Of a stretch of DNA of 64,000 nucleotides, positions 38,569 through 49,263 are shown one piece after another (the first letter of the stretch is position 1; each line of letters opens with the position of its first letter). This DNA comes from Rhypophila decipiens (Eukaryota; Ascomycota; Sordariomycetes; Sordariales; Naviculisporaceae): positions 1-64,000 of the forward strand of contig MU858182.1 of NCBI GenBank assembly GCA_033297075.1, written 5' to 3'. The translations under genes and the position numbers were made by a program. The notes below the pieces were generated by a model, which made no database searches, was not told the origin of the DNA, and worked only from the letters and a program-made list of their open reading frames with translations.

Positions 38569-39273
38569 TGTTGACCTGTCTTTAGCTCCTTTTTGGTTTA
38601 TGAAGAGAAGTGGTTTCTTGGTGAGGTGTAGGTAGTTATGTGTTGGTATGCGGACGAATGCTAGTGGACGAGGTTTCTGTAGGCAATGTGTAGTAGAGTT
38701 TACGGGCTATCAAGTAGTGGAATGAGTAGACCAGGCCGGAATAGGTCCTGCTTCAAATATTCGCTGGATTACAGGTATGTGTGCATCATCATGGAAGCAC
38801 CTTAGAGTCAGAAGGTCAAACATCCATTGGTGTAATTGTTGCGTATAACAGTTATTACCCTGGAATCCATGACTCTCTCGACATGCCTGCACAGCGCTGT
38901 CATAAGATTCCTGTAAACTTTCAATGTTGTAATACAAGATCTTGACTCACTATCAAGTAACTGCTATTTCTTCATAATTTTAAGGGGAAACTTTGCAATG
39001 TGTCACTGGCATGGTCCTCAACAACTGTCAATTCACTTCAGGAATTATTGTTTCCCCCTCGTGGAGCATGATATTATGGGAATATGGTAAAACTATGTGG
39101 AGTCCTGTAAGTACTAAGGGGGGCGTATATGACCGTGGCCCCAAGAAAATCGCCTGATTATTGCCCTAGTGCCTCTATTTGCCAGTTTGTTGCGGCACAT
39201 ATCTCCATCTCCAACCAAAGACTCCGAAAAACCAGAAAAATTAGCCATCACAAACAACAAAAGTCCCATGATC
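38569..39273. other. Spacer with a small orphan ORF
   Basis: A minus-strand reading frame around 38710-38937 (ESYDSAVQACRESHGFQ...) looks somewhat protein-like but has no ATG at its start. It may be a decayed piece or a spurious frame. The rest is AT-rich spacer. Confidence 0.35.
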
Positions 39274-39996
39274 CTATCCTCCTAATGATATGTGTATCAA
39301 TCTGCCCAGCCCCGCAAAAGCAAAATCAGCCAGAGTTTGACGGGCCCCTCTTGATCTCGTTATCCGTCGCATCCAACTCGTACGGTGGCCCGGAAGAGAG
39401 TCCTTCGTCCCTCCTCGGCAGAGGCCTACCACCGAGAAGTGTAGGAGGAGGAGAACGCTGGTCATACGAGGACTGTAAAGGCTCGCTGCTCTCTTTCTGA
39501 GGACTTTGCAGATGATCTTGTTTTTGCTTTTTCCGCTCATGCTCAGCATTAGACCCTCCTTGCTGACGCGGAGAGGACCCCCATCAGGCCCAAGACCCGA
39601 AATACCAGCCTGCCGCTCAATCTCTTCCTGGCGATCCATCTCATCGCGCAGGTCCAATGCAGCTTGATCTATAGCCTGCAGGACCCGCTGTTGAGAAGGA
39701 GCAATGGTAGCTTCACCAGATGCAGGCAATTTCGGATCCAAAGCTGACCTCGCTCTGTTCAGTAACCTCTTGGCTTCTTTCAGATCCTCGTTCAGCGTCT
39801 TGACCGCGCTCTTGGTTCCTTCCACGTCCTCGTTCCGCGTCTTGACTGCGCTCTTGGTTCCTTCCACGTCGTCGTTCAGCTTCTTGGCCGTGTTCGAAAG
39901 AGTGTCAAATTTCTCATCCAGAAGCATCAAGTTTAGTCTGGCGGGACCGAGCTTAATCTCCGGGTCCTCGTTCGGATTGGGGTTGTTCTTGGCCAT
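39274..39996 (-). CDS. Coiled-coil family member E, probable frameshift near its C-terminus
   Basis: The ORF gives 240 residues beginning MAKNNPNPNED. A helical region contains a 14-residue tandem repeat (EDVEGTKSAVKT units). A second helical part follows (QAIDQAALDLRDEMDRQEEI). After a run of five G on the minus strand (39582-39578) this frame becomes hydrophobic (SVLLLLHFSVVGLC). A neighbouring frame becomes hydrophilic, like other family tails: SNAEHERKKQKQDHLQSPQ, then PPYELDATDNEIKRG, stopping at 39326. A one-G loss would explain this; programmed shifting is another possibility. Function unknown. Confidence 0.55.
   Translation of the reverse strand: MAKNNPNPNEDPEIKLGPARLNLMLLDEKFDTLSNTAKKLNDDVEGTKSAVKTRNEDVEGTKSAVKTLNEDLKEAKRLLNRARSALDPKLPASGEATIAPSQQRVLQAIDQAALDLRDEMDRQEEIERQAGISGLGPDGGPLRVSKEGLMLSMSGKSKNKIICKVLRKRAASLYSPRMTSVLLLLHFSVVGLCRGGTKDSLPGHRTSWMRRITRSRGARQTLADFAFAGLGRLIHISLGG
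39785..39868. repeat. 42-bp tandem repeat inside member E
   Basis: Two adjacent 42-bp units (39785-39826, 39827-39868) differing at a few bases, plus a partial third. They encode the 14-residue repeat in the coiled coil. The unit is two heptads long, so copy-number change keeps both frame and heptad phase. Confidence 0.85.
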
Positions 39997-40696
39997 TGAG
40001 TCGGCTCTTATGAGGACTGAGTTGGGTAGATGTTCGGATTTGTTGGTCGAAAGTGGTATGGAGTTCTCAGTGGCTGAATAGCTAGGGAAAGTAGGTATCG
40101 GGCTGTCTCTGCGTGTGCTGTAATTCTCAACGATCCATACATTGCTGGGAAGAAGCTGACATATTTATACCAGCTTACGCTCCGATCTCCCTGACGACGT
40201 GACGCATGACCTGATGTAACAAGAGCAGGAGTCAGATATACTTGGTGATAGTTCCAAAGAACATCACTGATCCACTTGAAGGCTTGGTGTTTGCCTGTGA
40301 CTCGATACCAGTGGTCATCGCGTGCTTTCGTTGTGCTGTAAATACATTCCTTCTATTTTGATGCGTAACGGCTATAGTGTCTCCCGCCCGCCTACTGCTA
40401 CATGGGCAAGGTCGATGGCAACTGTATGCATGGTCAAGAATTGATCTTACTCCTTGGACCCAAGAGAAGCAGAAATCCAGCGAAAAAGTCAGAGATTAGT
40501 AACACAGCACAAGCAAACAACACAAAGACAAAGTATCGAGACCCAAAACGCCATGGTATAATATTCATACACCGCTTTTTAAAACTCCTATACGCCGGCA
40601 GGGCCAAAACCAAAAAGATATACGTCCTTAAAGGACACTGTCGTAAATGGATGTGCGAGATGAAGGATGTAATCTCGCCAAGACTCCACCCCCTTT
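39997..40696. other. Intergenic spacer
   Basis: Promoter of member E, with TATTTATACC at 40160-40170, and 3' flank of the acidic-tail gene. A plus ORF running through 40402-40968 is the antisense reading of a microsatellite and is not a gene. Confidence 0.45.
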
Positions 40697-41547
40697 TTAC
40701 TCCTCGGCATCCTCCTCCTCCTCCTCCTCCTCCTCCTCCTCGGCATCCTCCTCCTCCTCCTCCTCCTCCTCCTCCTCCTCTTCGTCCTCCTCCTCCTCAT
40801 CGCTCGTCTCCTCCTCCTCGTCAGAAGAGGCGGCAGCAGGCACGTTCCATCTCGGCAGGGCAGAGCGTACGGCGGCGAGGGGTCGGGCCGGGGCCACGAC
40901 AAAGATGGTGTCGCTGGGCGACTCGACGGGCTCGGGGCGGGCGGGCTCGTCGGCCACCCGCTCGCTAGCCGGGATGGGCCAGCCGACGGGGGGACGGTCG
41001 AGGGCCACCATTGGCGGGCGGCGGGGCATGATGACGGGAGTTGAATCCCGGGAGCCGTTGGTTGCTGCTGTGGCAGCGTTGGTGGTGATGGTGGCTGCAA
41101 TTGGGGCTGCTTTGTCGAGTAAAGATTAGTATGATGGCGAGAAAAGGGGAAACTGAGACTCGGGAACGGCTCGACATACCAGCAGACGACGAGGCAATGC
41201 TTTCAGAGGCAGTACGAGTAGTGGGAGCTGCAATGGCGGCTGTTTGGAAACAATATTAGTACGGGAAACAACAAAAAGTCAAGTTTGAGAATAGTCTAGT
41301 TTGATAAGGCAATAAGTCAAACCAAACGGACCAAATTTGGCAGCCAAACCAAGCCAGATCCGGTTGTCCCAGATTTAAATAGATTAGTGAAAAAAGAGAA
41401 AAAGATAGGCTTACCAGCAGAGGACGGAATCGTCCAAATGCCAACGGCGCTGGTCGCCGTCGCCGCGGTGGTGGCGGAGGCGCCGTTGGGGGTCTGGGCC
41501 GGGGCCGCCGAGCCGCCAGCCGATCCGGTCTCGTTCTCCCGGGCCAT
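40697..41547 (-). CDS. Ala/Thr-rich protein with Asp/Glu repeat tail, unknown function
   Basis: Exons 41547-41415, 41239-41180 and 41106-40697 join in phase to 200 residues. Both introns interrupt a Gly/Ala codon after a Ser-Ser-Ala tract, in the same phase. Exons 2 and 3 begin with similar peptides (AAIAAPTTRTAS and APIAATITTNAA), hinting at a small exon duplication. The middle is Pro-rich (RRPPMVALDRPPVGWPIP). The C-terminal third is almost pure Glu with a few Asp and Ala. Acidic tails like this occur in histone chaperones and ribosome-associated proteins, but no domain is recognisable. The gene model is supported by splice sites and phase only. Confidence 0.6.
40701..40830. repeat. (CTC)n coding microsatellite
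   Basis: Long, slightly interrupted CTC/CCT trinucleotide array. On the minus strand it encodes the poly-Glu tail of the preceding gene and is likely length-variable between strains. Confidence 0.9.
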
Positions 41548-42026
41548 TCTGCTTCTTTACCGCAGGTCTTGGCTTTGATTTGACTGATCAAAAAAACAGG
41601 TTGGTAAGTGATGTGAAGATGGCTTTTGACTGAAGTAATCGATAGGGCAGGGGTCAACTTACGTGTTGTTTGTTTATGTGATGGTGAAGGGCAGGTAGTT
41701 TTCCGAGAAAAAGTGTGTGTGCTGGAGAGAAATTTCTGTTCCTTTCGAAAATGAACGTCCTGTCGACACAGAAGGTGCTGCTCGACCAGAAAACTAGTCC
41801 AATATCTGGAAGCAGGAGGTATTAGTCGCTAGCGGCCCCTGATTGGAGGAAGGTACCAACAAGTGGGTCTTCTCCAGTAGAGCTAGACGGGTTCTCAGCT
41901 GTCAACGGGTGACAAGCCCCTGCCAAGCAACCTTCCCTCGACCTCATTCCCTCAATTCCACCAAATATCCGGATCACAAACGCCATCGATTTCTCATCGT
42001 TTTCATCCCCGCCGTGAATCAAAGAC
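41548..42026. other. Divergent promoter region
   Basis: Lies between the acidic-tail gene (minus) and the TRAPPC12-like gene (plus). No other gene seen. Confidence 0.45.
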
Positions 42027-43596
42027 ATGGACAACCCATCAGAGCCATCCGCCAAGGGGCACACCAGGAATAGGTCGGCTGTTAAGGGTAAGTTGATGGG
42101 AGAAAATTGAAAATTCCGAGTATCAAATCGTGACGTATCCGAGTCTCTGTTCATGCCGAGATTCGCTGACACTTCTTTCAGCCACCCGGCCCAGATCCTC
42201 GACCAAAGGTCCCCTCGATGCCGATGAGTGAGCTGTCCCAATCTCTTCCCACTCATAGCAAAACAACCTGCTAATTAACCCCCATGACCAGAGTCTCCCT
42301 GAACTCACCACTCTCACCGCAAGCTCAACTCTCGCCCCAAGCCAGCCAGCGCAACAGCCTCGGACCCGGCCCCAAAAGCCCCGGCCCATCATCCCCCATG
42401 CCGCGATCAACAACCCACTCCCCAGCGCCGGCGCCTCCCAAACGCGCCCCCAAACCAAAGGACTTTTCCTTCCTCCTCAGACCAGAGAACTACCACCCCC
42501 TAACCGCCCTCAACCTCCCACCAGCCTTCCGCACCTCCACAGGACCAGAGCAACTCTCCCCAGACACTCCCATCACTGACCTCCTCTCGCGCGGCTACTT
42601 CCGCGCAGCAGCCATAAGCGCAACCCAGATCCTAACCTCAACTTCCCCATCCGCGCCATCAATCGACCCCACCGACTCAGCCCGCATCTTCTCCCTGTTA
42701 TACACGCGTCTAGCCTGTCTCACCCTGATAGACGCAACCCCGATAGCAGCCCAAGAGGTTAAGATCCTCGAGGACCTAAACTCCCCCTTCTACCTAGACG
42801 ACACGACAAAAGAACACCTCGTGCCCTGGGATCTGCGCGTGCTTAACGTCCGACTCCAAGCCATCGGTTTTGGAGATCCCCGCCGCTCAATCATGGCGTA
42901 TTATGACCTCGCACGTGACGCACGGTCCCAGTTGGAAAGCAGCATCAGCCGACATGATAATTCTGCCCGGGAACTGTGGAAAGATCGCCTTGCCGAGCTG
43001 GGGATCAAGGTCGCAGGTGCGTTGGTCGAAATGGATGATTTGGCTGGGGCGAGGGTTCACTTGGCTAGTCTTGGAGCAGAAAAGGGCAGGATGAGTATGG
43101 CTAGGGCGTTGTTGTGGTTGCATTTGGGGGATGTGGATGCTGCGAGGGAGTGTGTTGTCGACGAGGATGAGGAAGAAGGGGTGAAGGAGAAAGTCGTGCT
43201 GGCGTTGTGTGATATGGCGGATGGTGAGTATGAACGGGCGCTGGATCGGTGGTTGGATTTGCGCGACGAGTCTAGCGATGATGAGATGGTTGGGGTTAAT
43301 ACCGCTGTTTGTTTGTTGTATGTGGGCAGGATGCAGGAGGTAAGTTGCTCTTTTCTCGGCTGGACCATCTGAGGGTGTGAGACTAACGAGACGTGTGATG
43401 ACAGGGCAGAGAACTCCTCGAGGGACTGGTTGACGCCGGCCGGTCTTCGCGCACCTTGCTCTTCAACCTGACGACCATGTACGAGCTCTGCACTGATAAG
43501 GCGCGCAACTTGAAGATGAAGCTCGCGGATAAGGTTGCAGCAATGGGGGAGACGCCGAATGGCTGGGAGCGGACGAATGCTGATTTCAAGTTGTGA
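42027..43596 (+). CDS. TRAPPC12-like trafficking protein (TPR)
   Basis: Exons 42027-42087, 42182-42227, 42292-43339 and 43405-43596 join in phase to 448 residues. The N-terminus is Ser/Pro-rich and disordered (LNSPLSPQAQLSPQASQR). A helical repeat region follows: TDLLSRGYFRAAAISATQIL, FSLLYTRLACLTLID, PWDLRVLNVRLQAIGFGDPR, then TAVCLLYVGRMQEGRELLEG across the last intron. It ends LFNLTTMYELCTDKARNLK...GWERTNADF. This series matches fungal homologues of TRAPP subunit 12, a tethering factor in ER-Golgi traffic. The first two short exons are set by good donors (GGTAAGT, GTGAGC) and phase. They encode a basic leader and are less certain than the rest. Confidence 0.85.
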
Positions 43597-43849
43597 TTGG
43601 GCATGGCTTGCTGAGAGTGGACGATGGCTTGGCTCAAGTCGTTGGGAGATGTGGAACAAGGTTGGAGGAATTCCTTGGGACTGCTTTGCCTCCTATAATG
43701 CCCGGGGAATGTTTGTTCATGTTAAGCCAAAATATAGCTATTTCCAAGAATCGTGCACATTACCACAATGAGGTATCAAAATACATTACGCGATTCTCCT
43801 TCTTCATCCAGTCAAACCAACGGTCCTCTAACTTGCCCAAAAGCTCAAA

Positions 43850-45986
43850 TCAAGGCTGACTAACCCACAAAATCTCAGGCCCAGCAACAACGACATCTTT
43901 CCACTCACCGTACCTACCACCCAATTTAACATCCTTCTCATTCACAACAACGATCCAAACATGTCCATACAAGCTCTTTGGCACCTCGACCTTGCCCCCG
44001 GCTTTGATCTCAGTAAGCTCAAGCCCACCCCAAGGCCCAATCCAAGCAACCCAGTTCGGCGAACTGGCACCCCCATTCTTATTCTCCCACTCAACCTTGA
44101 TCTCAGTAACCCTCTTCCCGTCCGCCGTCTTTTTAATGTCCTCAATCTCAACCTTTGGCAAAATCCTGTCCGGCATCGTCTCAATCTTTGCTCCCGAGGC
44201 ACAATCCTGCACAAAATTCTCGGTGATATAGCTCCACGCCAGCTCCGCCGGAATCCACACCTCTCTAGGGGCGGCAGCAGCAAGACGGTTCTGCATCATA
44301 TTCACGACAGCAGTCATGCGGCCTTTTGCGCCAACCTCGCTGACCAATGCTGGGACTAACCATTGTCCGTTGACCTCTGTGCTGACCTTGGCTGCAGCGT
44401 CTGTGAGGACGGCGATGGCAAGGAGGAGTAGCTTCTCGGCAGAAGATAAGAATTCATCGACTTTTGCTTTGGGATCGCTGTCGTCCGTTGTAAATGCCAG
44501 TTTGTAGGAACATGTCCCTAGGAGTTCCTTGTTGTAGTGTTTCAGACAGTCAGTAGCGGTAGATCGGTGGACCAAGGACTGAGCAGCCATGGACCCGATC
44601 GTGCTGACGATAGATTGCGGGTAAATAGTCTCCCACTTCCCACCAGGGGACAGGTAAGAGTGCCCCGTCCACAGGATATGCAAGAGCACGTCGTCGATGT
44701 ACTGCAGCAGCTGAAGAAATCCAACAGTCGTGTCCGAGATGTTAGGTGGCCAGTTGTAATTAGCAGGCTGGGCGCCACCGGCCATGTTTTCCATTTGAGG
44801 TGGGATTGCCGCGCCGGGCGAGGGTATGGCGACTTCGCCCCCTCCTGTGCCTGTGGTGCCGTCGCTTGGTGGTAGCACTGCTCCGTTGAACGACTGAATT
44901 ACTGTACCATTAACGGTTACTGTTCCTTTGAGCGGCGCGTCGGGCGGAATTGTGCTTGGGGTTCCGAGGGTCGCTGCTGCTTTGGCTATGAATGCCTCAA
45001 GGGTGTTTCCTGACGATGGACTATTTGGCATGTCAGTTGGATGATCTGAACTGACAAGGGAGGAGGACTCACGCATTGATACTACCGACCATGCCGCTCT
45101 GACAGTGGTTGCCCGTGGTTTGGGCACAGTAGAACCAGATAGGCTTGTCGTCGGGTACGGTAATGTCAAATGTCGCGCCGGAGGGAGACACAGCTGTTGG
45201 AATGAAGCCGCTGCTAAAGCCGCCGGCTTCGAGAGGCTGGCATGGCTTGTCGAAGCTCGACTGCACGACTGAATGGTTACGTGGGTTGAACTTGAAGGAT
45301 ACGATGGTCCCCGGCAGTTCGGTGATGTTGTTCGGTGAGAATTTCAACTCCGTATTGACGCCGACTTCTACGTTCAGCTTGCGCACACCCTCGAGAGCCC
45401 CTGCCTTGGGGAGGAGATCTGGAGGAGATTGGCTCGGTTTTGATGCCTTTTTGGCGAGCTCCTTGAAGGCGTCCAGGGTATTGCCGCTCGAGGGACTGTT
45501 GTTTTCAGTCATGTCAGCCCAAGAAGGAGAAAATAGGGGCCAAGTCCACAACTGACGCGTTGATCGAGTGTACCATGCCCTGTTGACAGTGGTCGCCATT
45601 CGTCTGACTGCAGTACGCCCAGATGGGCTTGGTATCCTTGACTGTGATGGTGAATGTTGTTGGCGCAGCAACATCTGCCGACTCGTTGGGTGTGAAGCCA
45701 GAGAAAAAGCCGCCGTCTAGAAGCTGGCAAGGCTTGTCGAAGCTCGACTGGGTGACTGAATGTTTCTAATCTTTGTGTTAGTTCTCGGTATGGCGAGAAA
45801 AGGAGCCGCTTCGGTGATGCTTACTTTGGCAAAGAACTGGTACTCGATGGTATCGCCAACTGCGGCGGCCACATTTTCTGGGTTGAACTTGAGCGCTCCT
45901 TTGCCAACCGTGACAACATGGTGAGCGCCCTCGGCAATCGCTGCCAGGAGCGTTATGGGCAGAATGGACCAAGATGTGGACTTCAT
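43850..45986 (-). CDS. Secreted double cupredoxin with C-terminal ferritin-like domain
   Basis: Exons 45986-45825, 45765-45557, 45495-45073 and 45020-43850 join in phase to 654 residues. A signal peptide (ITLLAAIAEGA) precedes the first cupredoxin, with copper ligands in KHSVTQSSFDKPC and YCSQTNGDHCQQGM. The second has the same pattern, NHSVVQSSFDKPC and YCAQTTGNHCQSGM. After each comes A-PSSGNTL[D/E]AF, with an intron in the same phase within the Ala codon, so the exon was duplicated in tandem. The remaining about 390 residues include FLQLLQYIDDVLLHILWTGH and helices resembling fungal Rds1/ferritin-like proteins. Likely extracellular or wall-bound and metal-related; the exact role is unknown. 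The second intron's donor is GTCAGT, weaker than usual. Confidence 0.82.
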
Positions 45987-47624
45987 CTTGAGAATCGTTC
46001 GTCTGTGGGGGAAAGACCGGTTCGGGAGGGAATGAGAACCTTCATCTCAAGCCTCGTGTGGGGAGAGAGCAGCAACATCATTTAATATCAAACCCATCCC
46101 GCAGGCCGTTGGCAGATCAATGGCCGCAACCCATCCCGTCCATGTACCGTTACCAAGACTGTTGGCTGCAAGATTCGTGTGGTTGGCTGATGAGATGATG
46201 CAGGCTGATGGCGGGAACAGACACAGTCCTTTGCCAAGACCAAAAGACGTGGACAGGGGTTCGGGGCGAGGTTACAGTGACCGCGGCTGCTATTTTCAGG
46301 CAATGGCGCGCTGGAAATGGAATTGCTTGGCCCGAGAGCCTGGAGACGAGTGGCTGTACAGCTCTTACGCGCGCTTGCTGTTCCACATCTGCTCTCCTTC
46401 CCGAGTTACGAGAAGGAAAGAACAACTTCCGGCCTCCGGATAGAGAGCTTCCATGCGGGTTTCGGTCAGGCTCTTGCGCAGTGCAGGTAAGATTACTGAA
46501 TCATTTGTCGCTTACCTGGCAAGCCTGCTTATATCCGCCGAGGAATACCCTTTCAACGGAAGGATCCAGGGACTCTTTTTCATGCATCCGTCGTGTAATG
46601 AAAAGTCGTCCCAGTGACCCAGTCCCCGGTGTCCATCAACCCCGAAATGCGAGCTGATACGATCGAGACCAATCGGTATCCTGGTCTTTTACAAGATGCG
46701 ACTTCAGCTGGCTGCACATAAGACCAGATCTCGGAGCTTAGTCTTGCTTGAGTTGGCCGTCCGCCGGATTATCTGATCCAACCCCAAGATATCAGTAAGC
46801 CCCACAGAACTTTCATATCAAGTTCGACCCAAAGAACCAGCCAGTCACATCCTGGCGGATGTGAGCGGGTAAGCGCTTGTCTGGATCTGGTCCTTGAACG
46901 GAGGTAGAGACGGTGACAAACCAGAAGCTCGGGGATCTTGTTACTGTATTGGCCACCTCGGAAAATATCTCACGGAAATTCTGAGCCTGTGAGAGCGACA
47001 GCAGTATAGCTGAGCATGCGCCACACGGGTACAGAGCTGCCGAAATGTTTTGTTTCCAGCACAATCTCGGGTATGGACTTTATCAGGCCGTGGATAAAAG
47101 ATGGCTCAGCCACACTTTGTTTCTTGCACACCACACCGTATGCAAGCGCGTTTGAGATATATTCCTGGACGGCGGGTTGGACCCTTTCCGCTCAGCATGC
47201 AACCCTCCCCTATATTGACAGCACTTAATCTCCAGGGAACTGCGTACTACCATCTCACTCAGATTGCTCACTGTTCCGTCACATTGCCTTGGAGGTCGCT
47301 GTTGGTCTGCAGGTTATGTCGAAAAGGGGATAAGCCCTGGTCTGTTGGATTGACTCGAGTCTAGAATTCTGCTGCCTCCAGCAGATTTCTTATCTTCACG
47401 ACCCCTGTTCATAGGGCTGTCGGCGTGTGCTACTGTACATGTACTGTACATTGTGCGGGTAATCAAGACGCCTTACGTGATTTGTCCCGAGTATATCCTC
47501 GCCGGAGATCCTCTCACGCGCGACACCACCCCTCCTGTCACTCATTTCCCGATAGTTGCCCTGAACATTTCAATTTTGCCCATTTACAGACTTCCTTGTT
47601 TACATCTTTCTCATTTTCAGAAAG
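45987..47624. other. Gene-poor spacer, divergent promoters
   Basis: About 1.6 kb between the cupredoxin gene (minus) and the SUR7-like gene (plus). ORFs here are short and without motifs. Confidence 0.5.
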
Positions 47625-48874
47625 ATGGCTCGTCTTCCAAGCCAGCGTCCGCCCATTCGAGGGACAATTCTGCCGGGAACCCTTTGCCTCATTTCTTTGA
47701 TTCTCATCGTACTCGTCCTCGTCGCTGGCGTGAACAATAGACTAACATCAATTTACTATCTCAAGGCAGGTTTTGTCATATCCGCTCAAATCCCAAAATA
47801 AACTAACCTATCGCTGATGATCAGACCGACGCCTCACAACTCTCCGTCCTATCGAAACTATCAACTTCCGAGTTTTTGAACGACCTATCAACAGTCTCAG
47901 GAGCCGATTACGTCGGACAGCCCCAAACCGCTGCTTCTCTCGGAATCGCAAATACCTACACAATCCACCTCCTCACCGCCTGTGGCCATTTCTCCGACGG
48001 AACCGTCTCTTGTTCCAAACCATCTCTCGGATTCGCCTTCCACCCAGGCTCGACCCTCCATCTAGACTCAACTGCCTTGCAACAATCTTCCTCGACTTAC
48101 TCCGAAGACCTCTTCAGCGCACTTTCTCGCTATGCGAAACTCAGCCGGTGGTTAGCGGGCGCATACCTCGCCTCTGGTATCTTTCTGCTTTTGACGTTAA
48201 TCGTGAACTGCATCTCCCCCGCGGCAGGCGCATTCACAAGTTTCATCGCCACCGTTGTTCTCTTCTCAGCCTCCGTCGGGGGCGCAATCGTCTTTGCGAA
48301 CGTCAACACTGCTTTCAATGCCAATTTCTCCGAGAAGGCCAGGCTGAGCAGTAGCTTGGGCAGCATACCCACTGCGCTGTCGTTCGTCGCTTGCGCGTTT
48401 GCGCTTGTCTCGGCGGTGTTGATTACTCTTTCTGCGAGGCGAGCTGCTCGCTCGGCGAGAAGAGGCCCTTTGGCTCGGAGCGTAGGAGCCAAGGGAGACT
48501 CACTTTTTGCTTCTGGGGCAGTGGGAGCCGACCCATACGCTGCGCCTGGGACGGGAACGAAGAGTGGTGGGATCCTCGCCAAAGTGGGAAATGTGATTCC
48601 CGGACAGAGACACAAGTATGTGCAAGTCGAGGCTCAGCCTGCGCTTGTGAGGACGGATGTGGAGGGACGACAGAGGGGCTTGGACGATGAGGACTGGGCT
48701 GCGCATGATGACTACTCTCGCCCTGGGTCTCGTCCGGGGAGTCCCGCTGCTGTTGGACAGGGGAATAAGGGGGCGCCGGATAGTGTCCCGCTTGTCTCGA
48801 TTGGTGGGAATAAACAGAGTAGGGACATGAATAGCGCGTATGAGCCGTATAGCTCACATAGTGCTGGGAACTGA
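47625..48874 (+). CDS. SUR7/PalI-family plasma membrane protein
   Basis: Exons 47625-47765 and 47825-48874 give 396 residues. The first helix (LCLISLILIVLVLVAGV) is followed by an extracellular loop with the family pattern YTIHLLTACGHFSDGTVSCSKP, containing the Cys pair. Three more helices follow (LAGAYLASGIFLLLTLIV, FIATVVLFSASVGGAIVFA, LSFVACAFALVSAVLITLSA), then a long hydrophilic cytoplasmic tail. This fits SUR7/PalI proteins of cortical patches and ambient-pH sensing. The intron must begin with GC (47766-47767, AAG then GCAGGT) and ends CAG to keep phase. A GT donor 4 nt later breaks the frame. Whether it is a PalI/Rim9 or a SUR7 type is undecided. Confidence 0.85.
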
Positions 48875-49263
48875 GGGCATGGGCGAGCTGGATGAGTAAG
48901 TGGTAGGATTACACGTTTGGTGTGGAATCATATGGAAGGCGCAAACTCTGTTGTTGGCTTGTACGATTGACAAGTAGTGGCTTGATGTGACTGGACCAGA
49001 CTGGTAATGTTAAGCAATGTTTCTTTATAGTTGTTTAATTGTTAGACTTGCAAACTAGAAATAACTTGCGGTTTCCAGAAGTGAGGTGAGGCATACGTTC
49101 TCTGCTGCACAATCGGGCCAGTAACCATGTATTGATTTTCATATTTCAGCCTTTCTCTCATTCTCCACCCCTACATAGAAGCTATCCAAATCTGACAACG
49201 CGCATTCTTGAGCCAGACTACCACATTCCTCTTCCACGAGAATACTGCATAACATCTTCAGTC
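48875..49263. other. Short intergenic region
   Basis: 3' flank of the SUR7-like gene and promoter of family member F. The ORF continues upstream of the chosen start to 49132, but that part looks non-coding. Confidence 0.45.

Noticed and set aside
40402..40968. A plus ORF with Pro/Arg-rich sequence
   Set aside because: It is the opposite-strand reading of the CTC microsatellite and of the acidic-tail gene.
48130..48615. A 161-codon minus ORF over the SUR7-like gene
   Set aside because: It is antisense to the membrane domain, with no motifs of its own.
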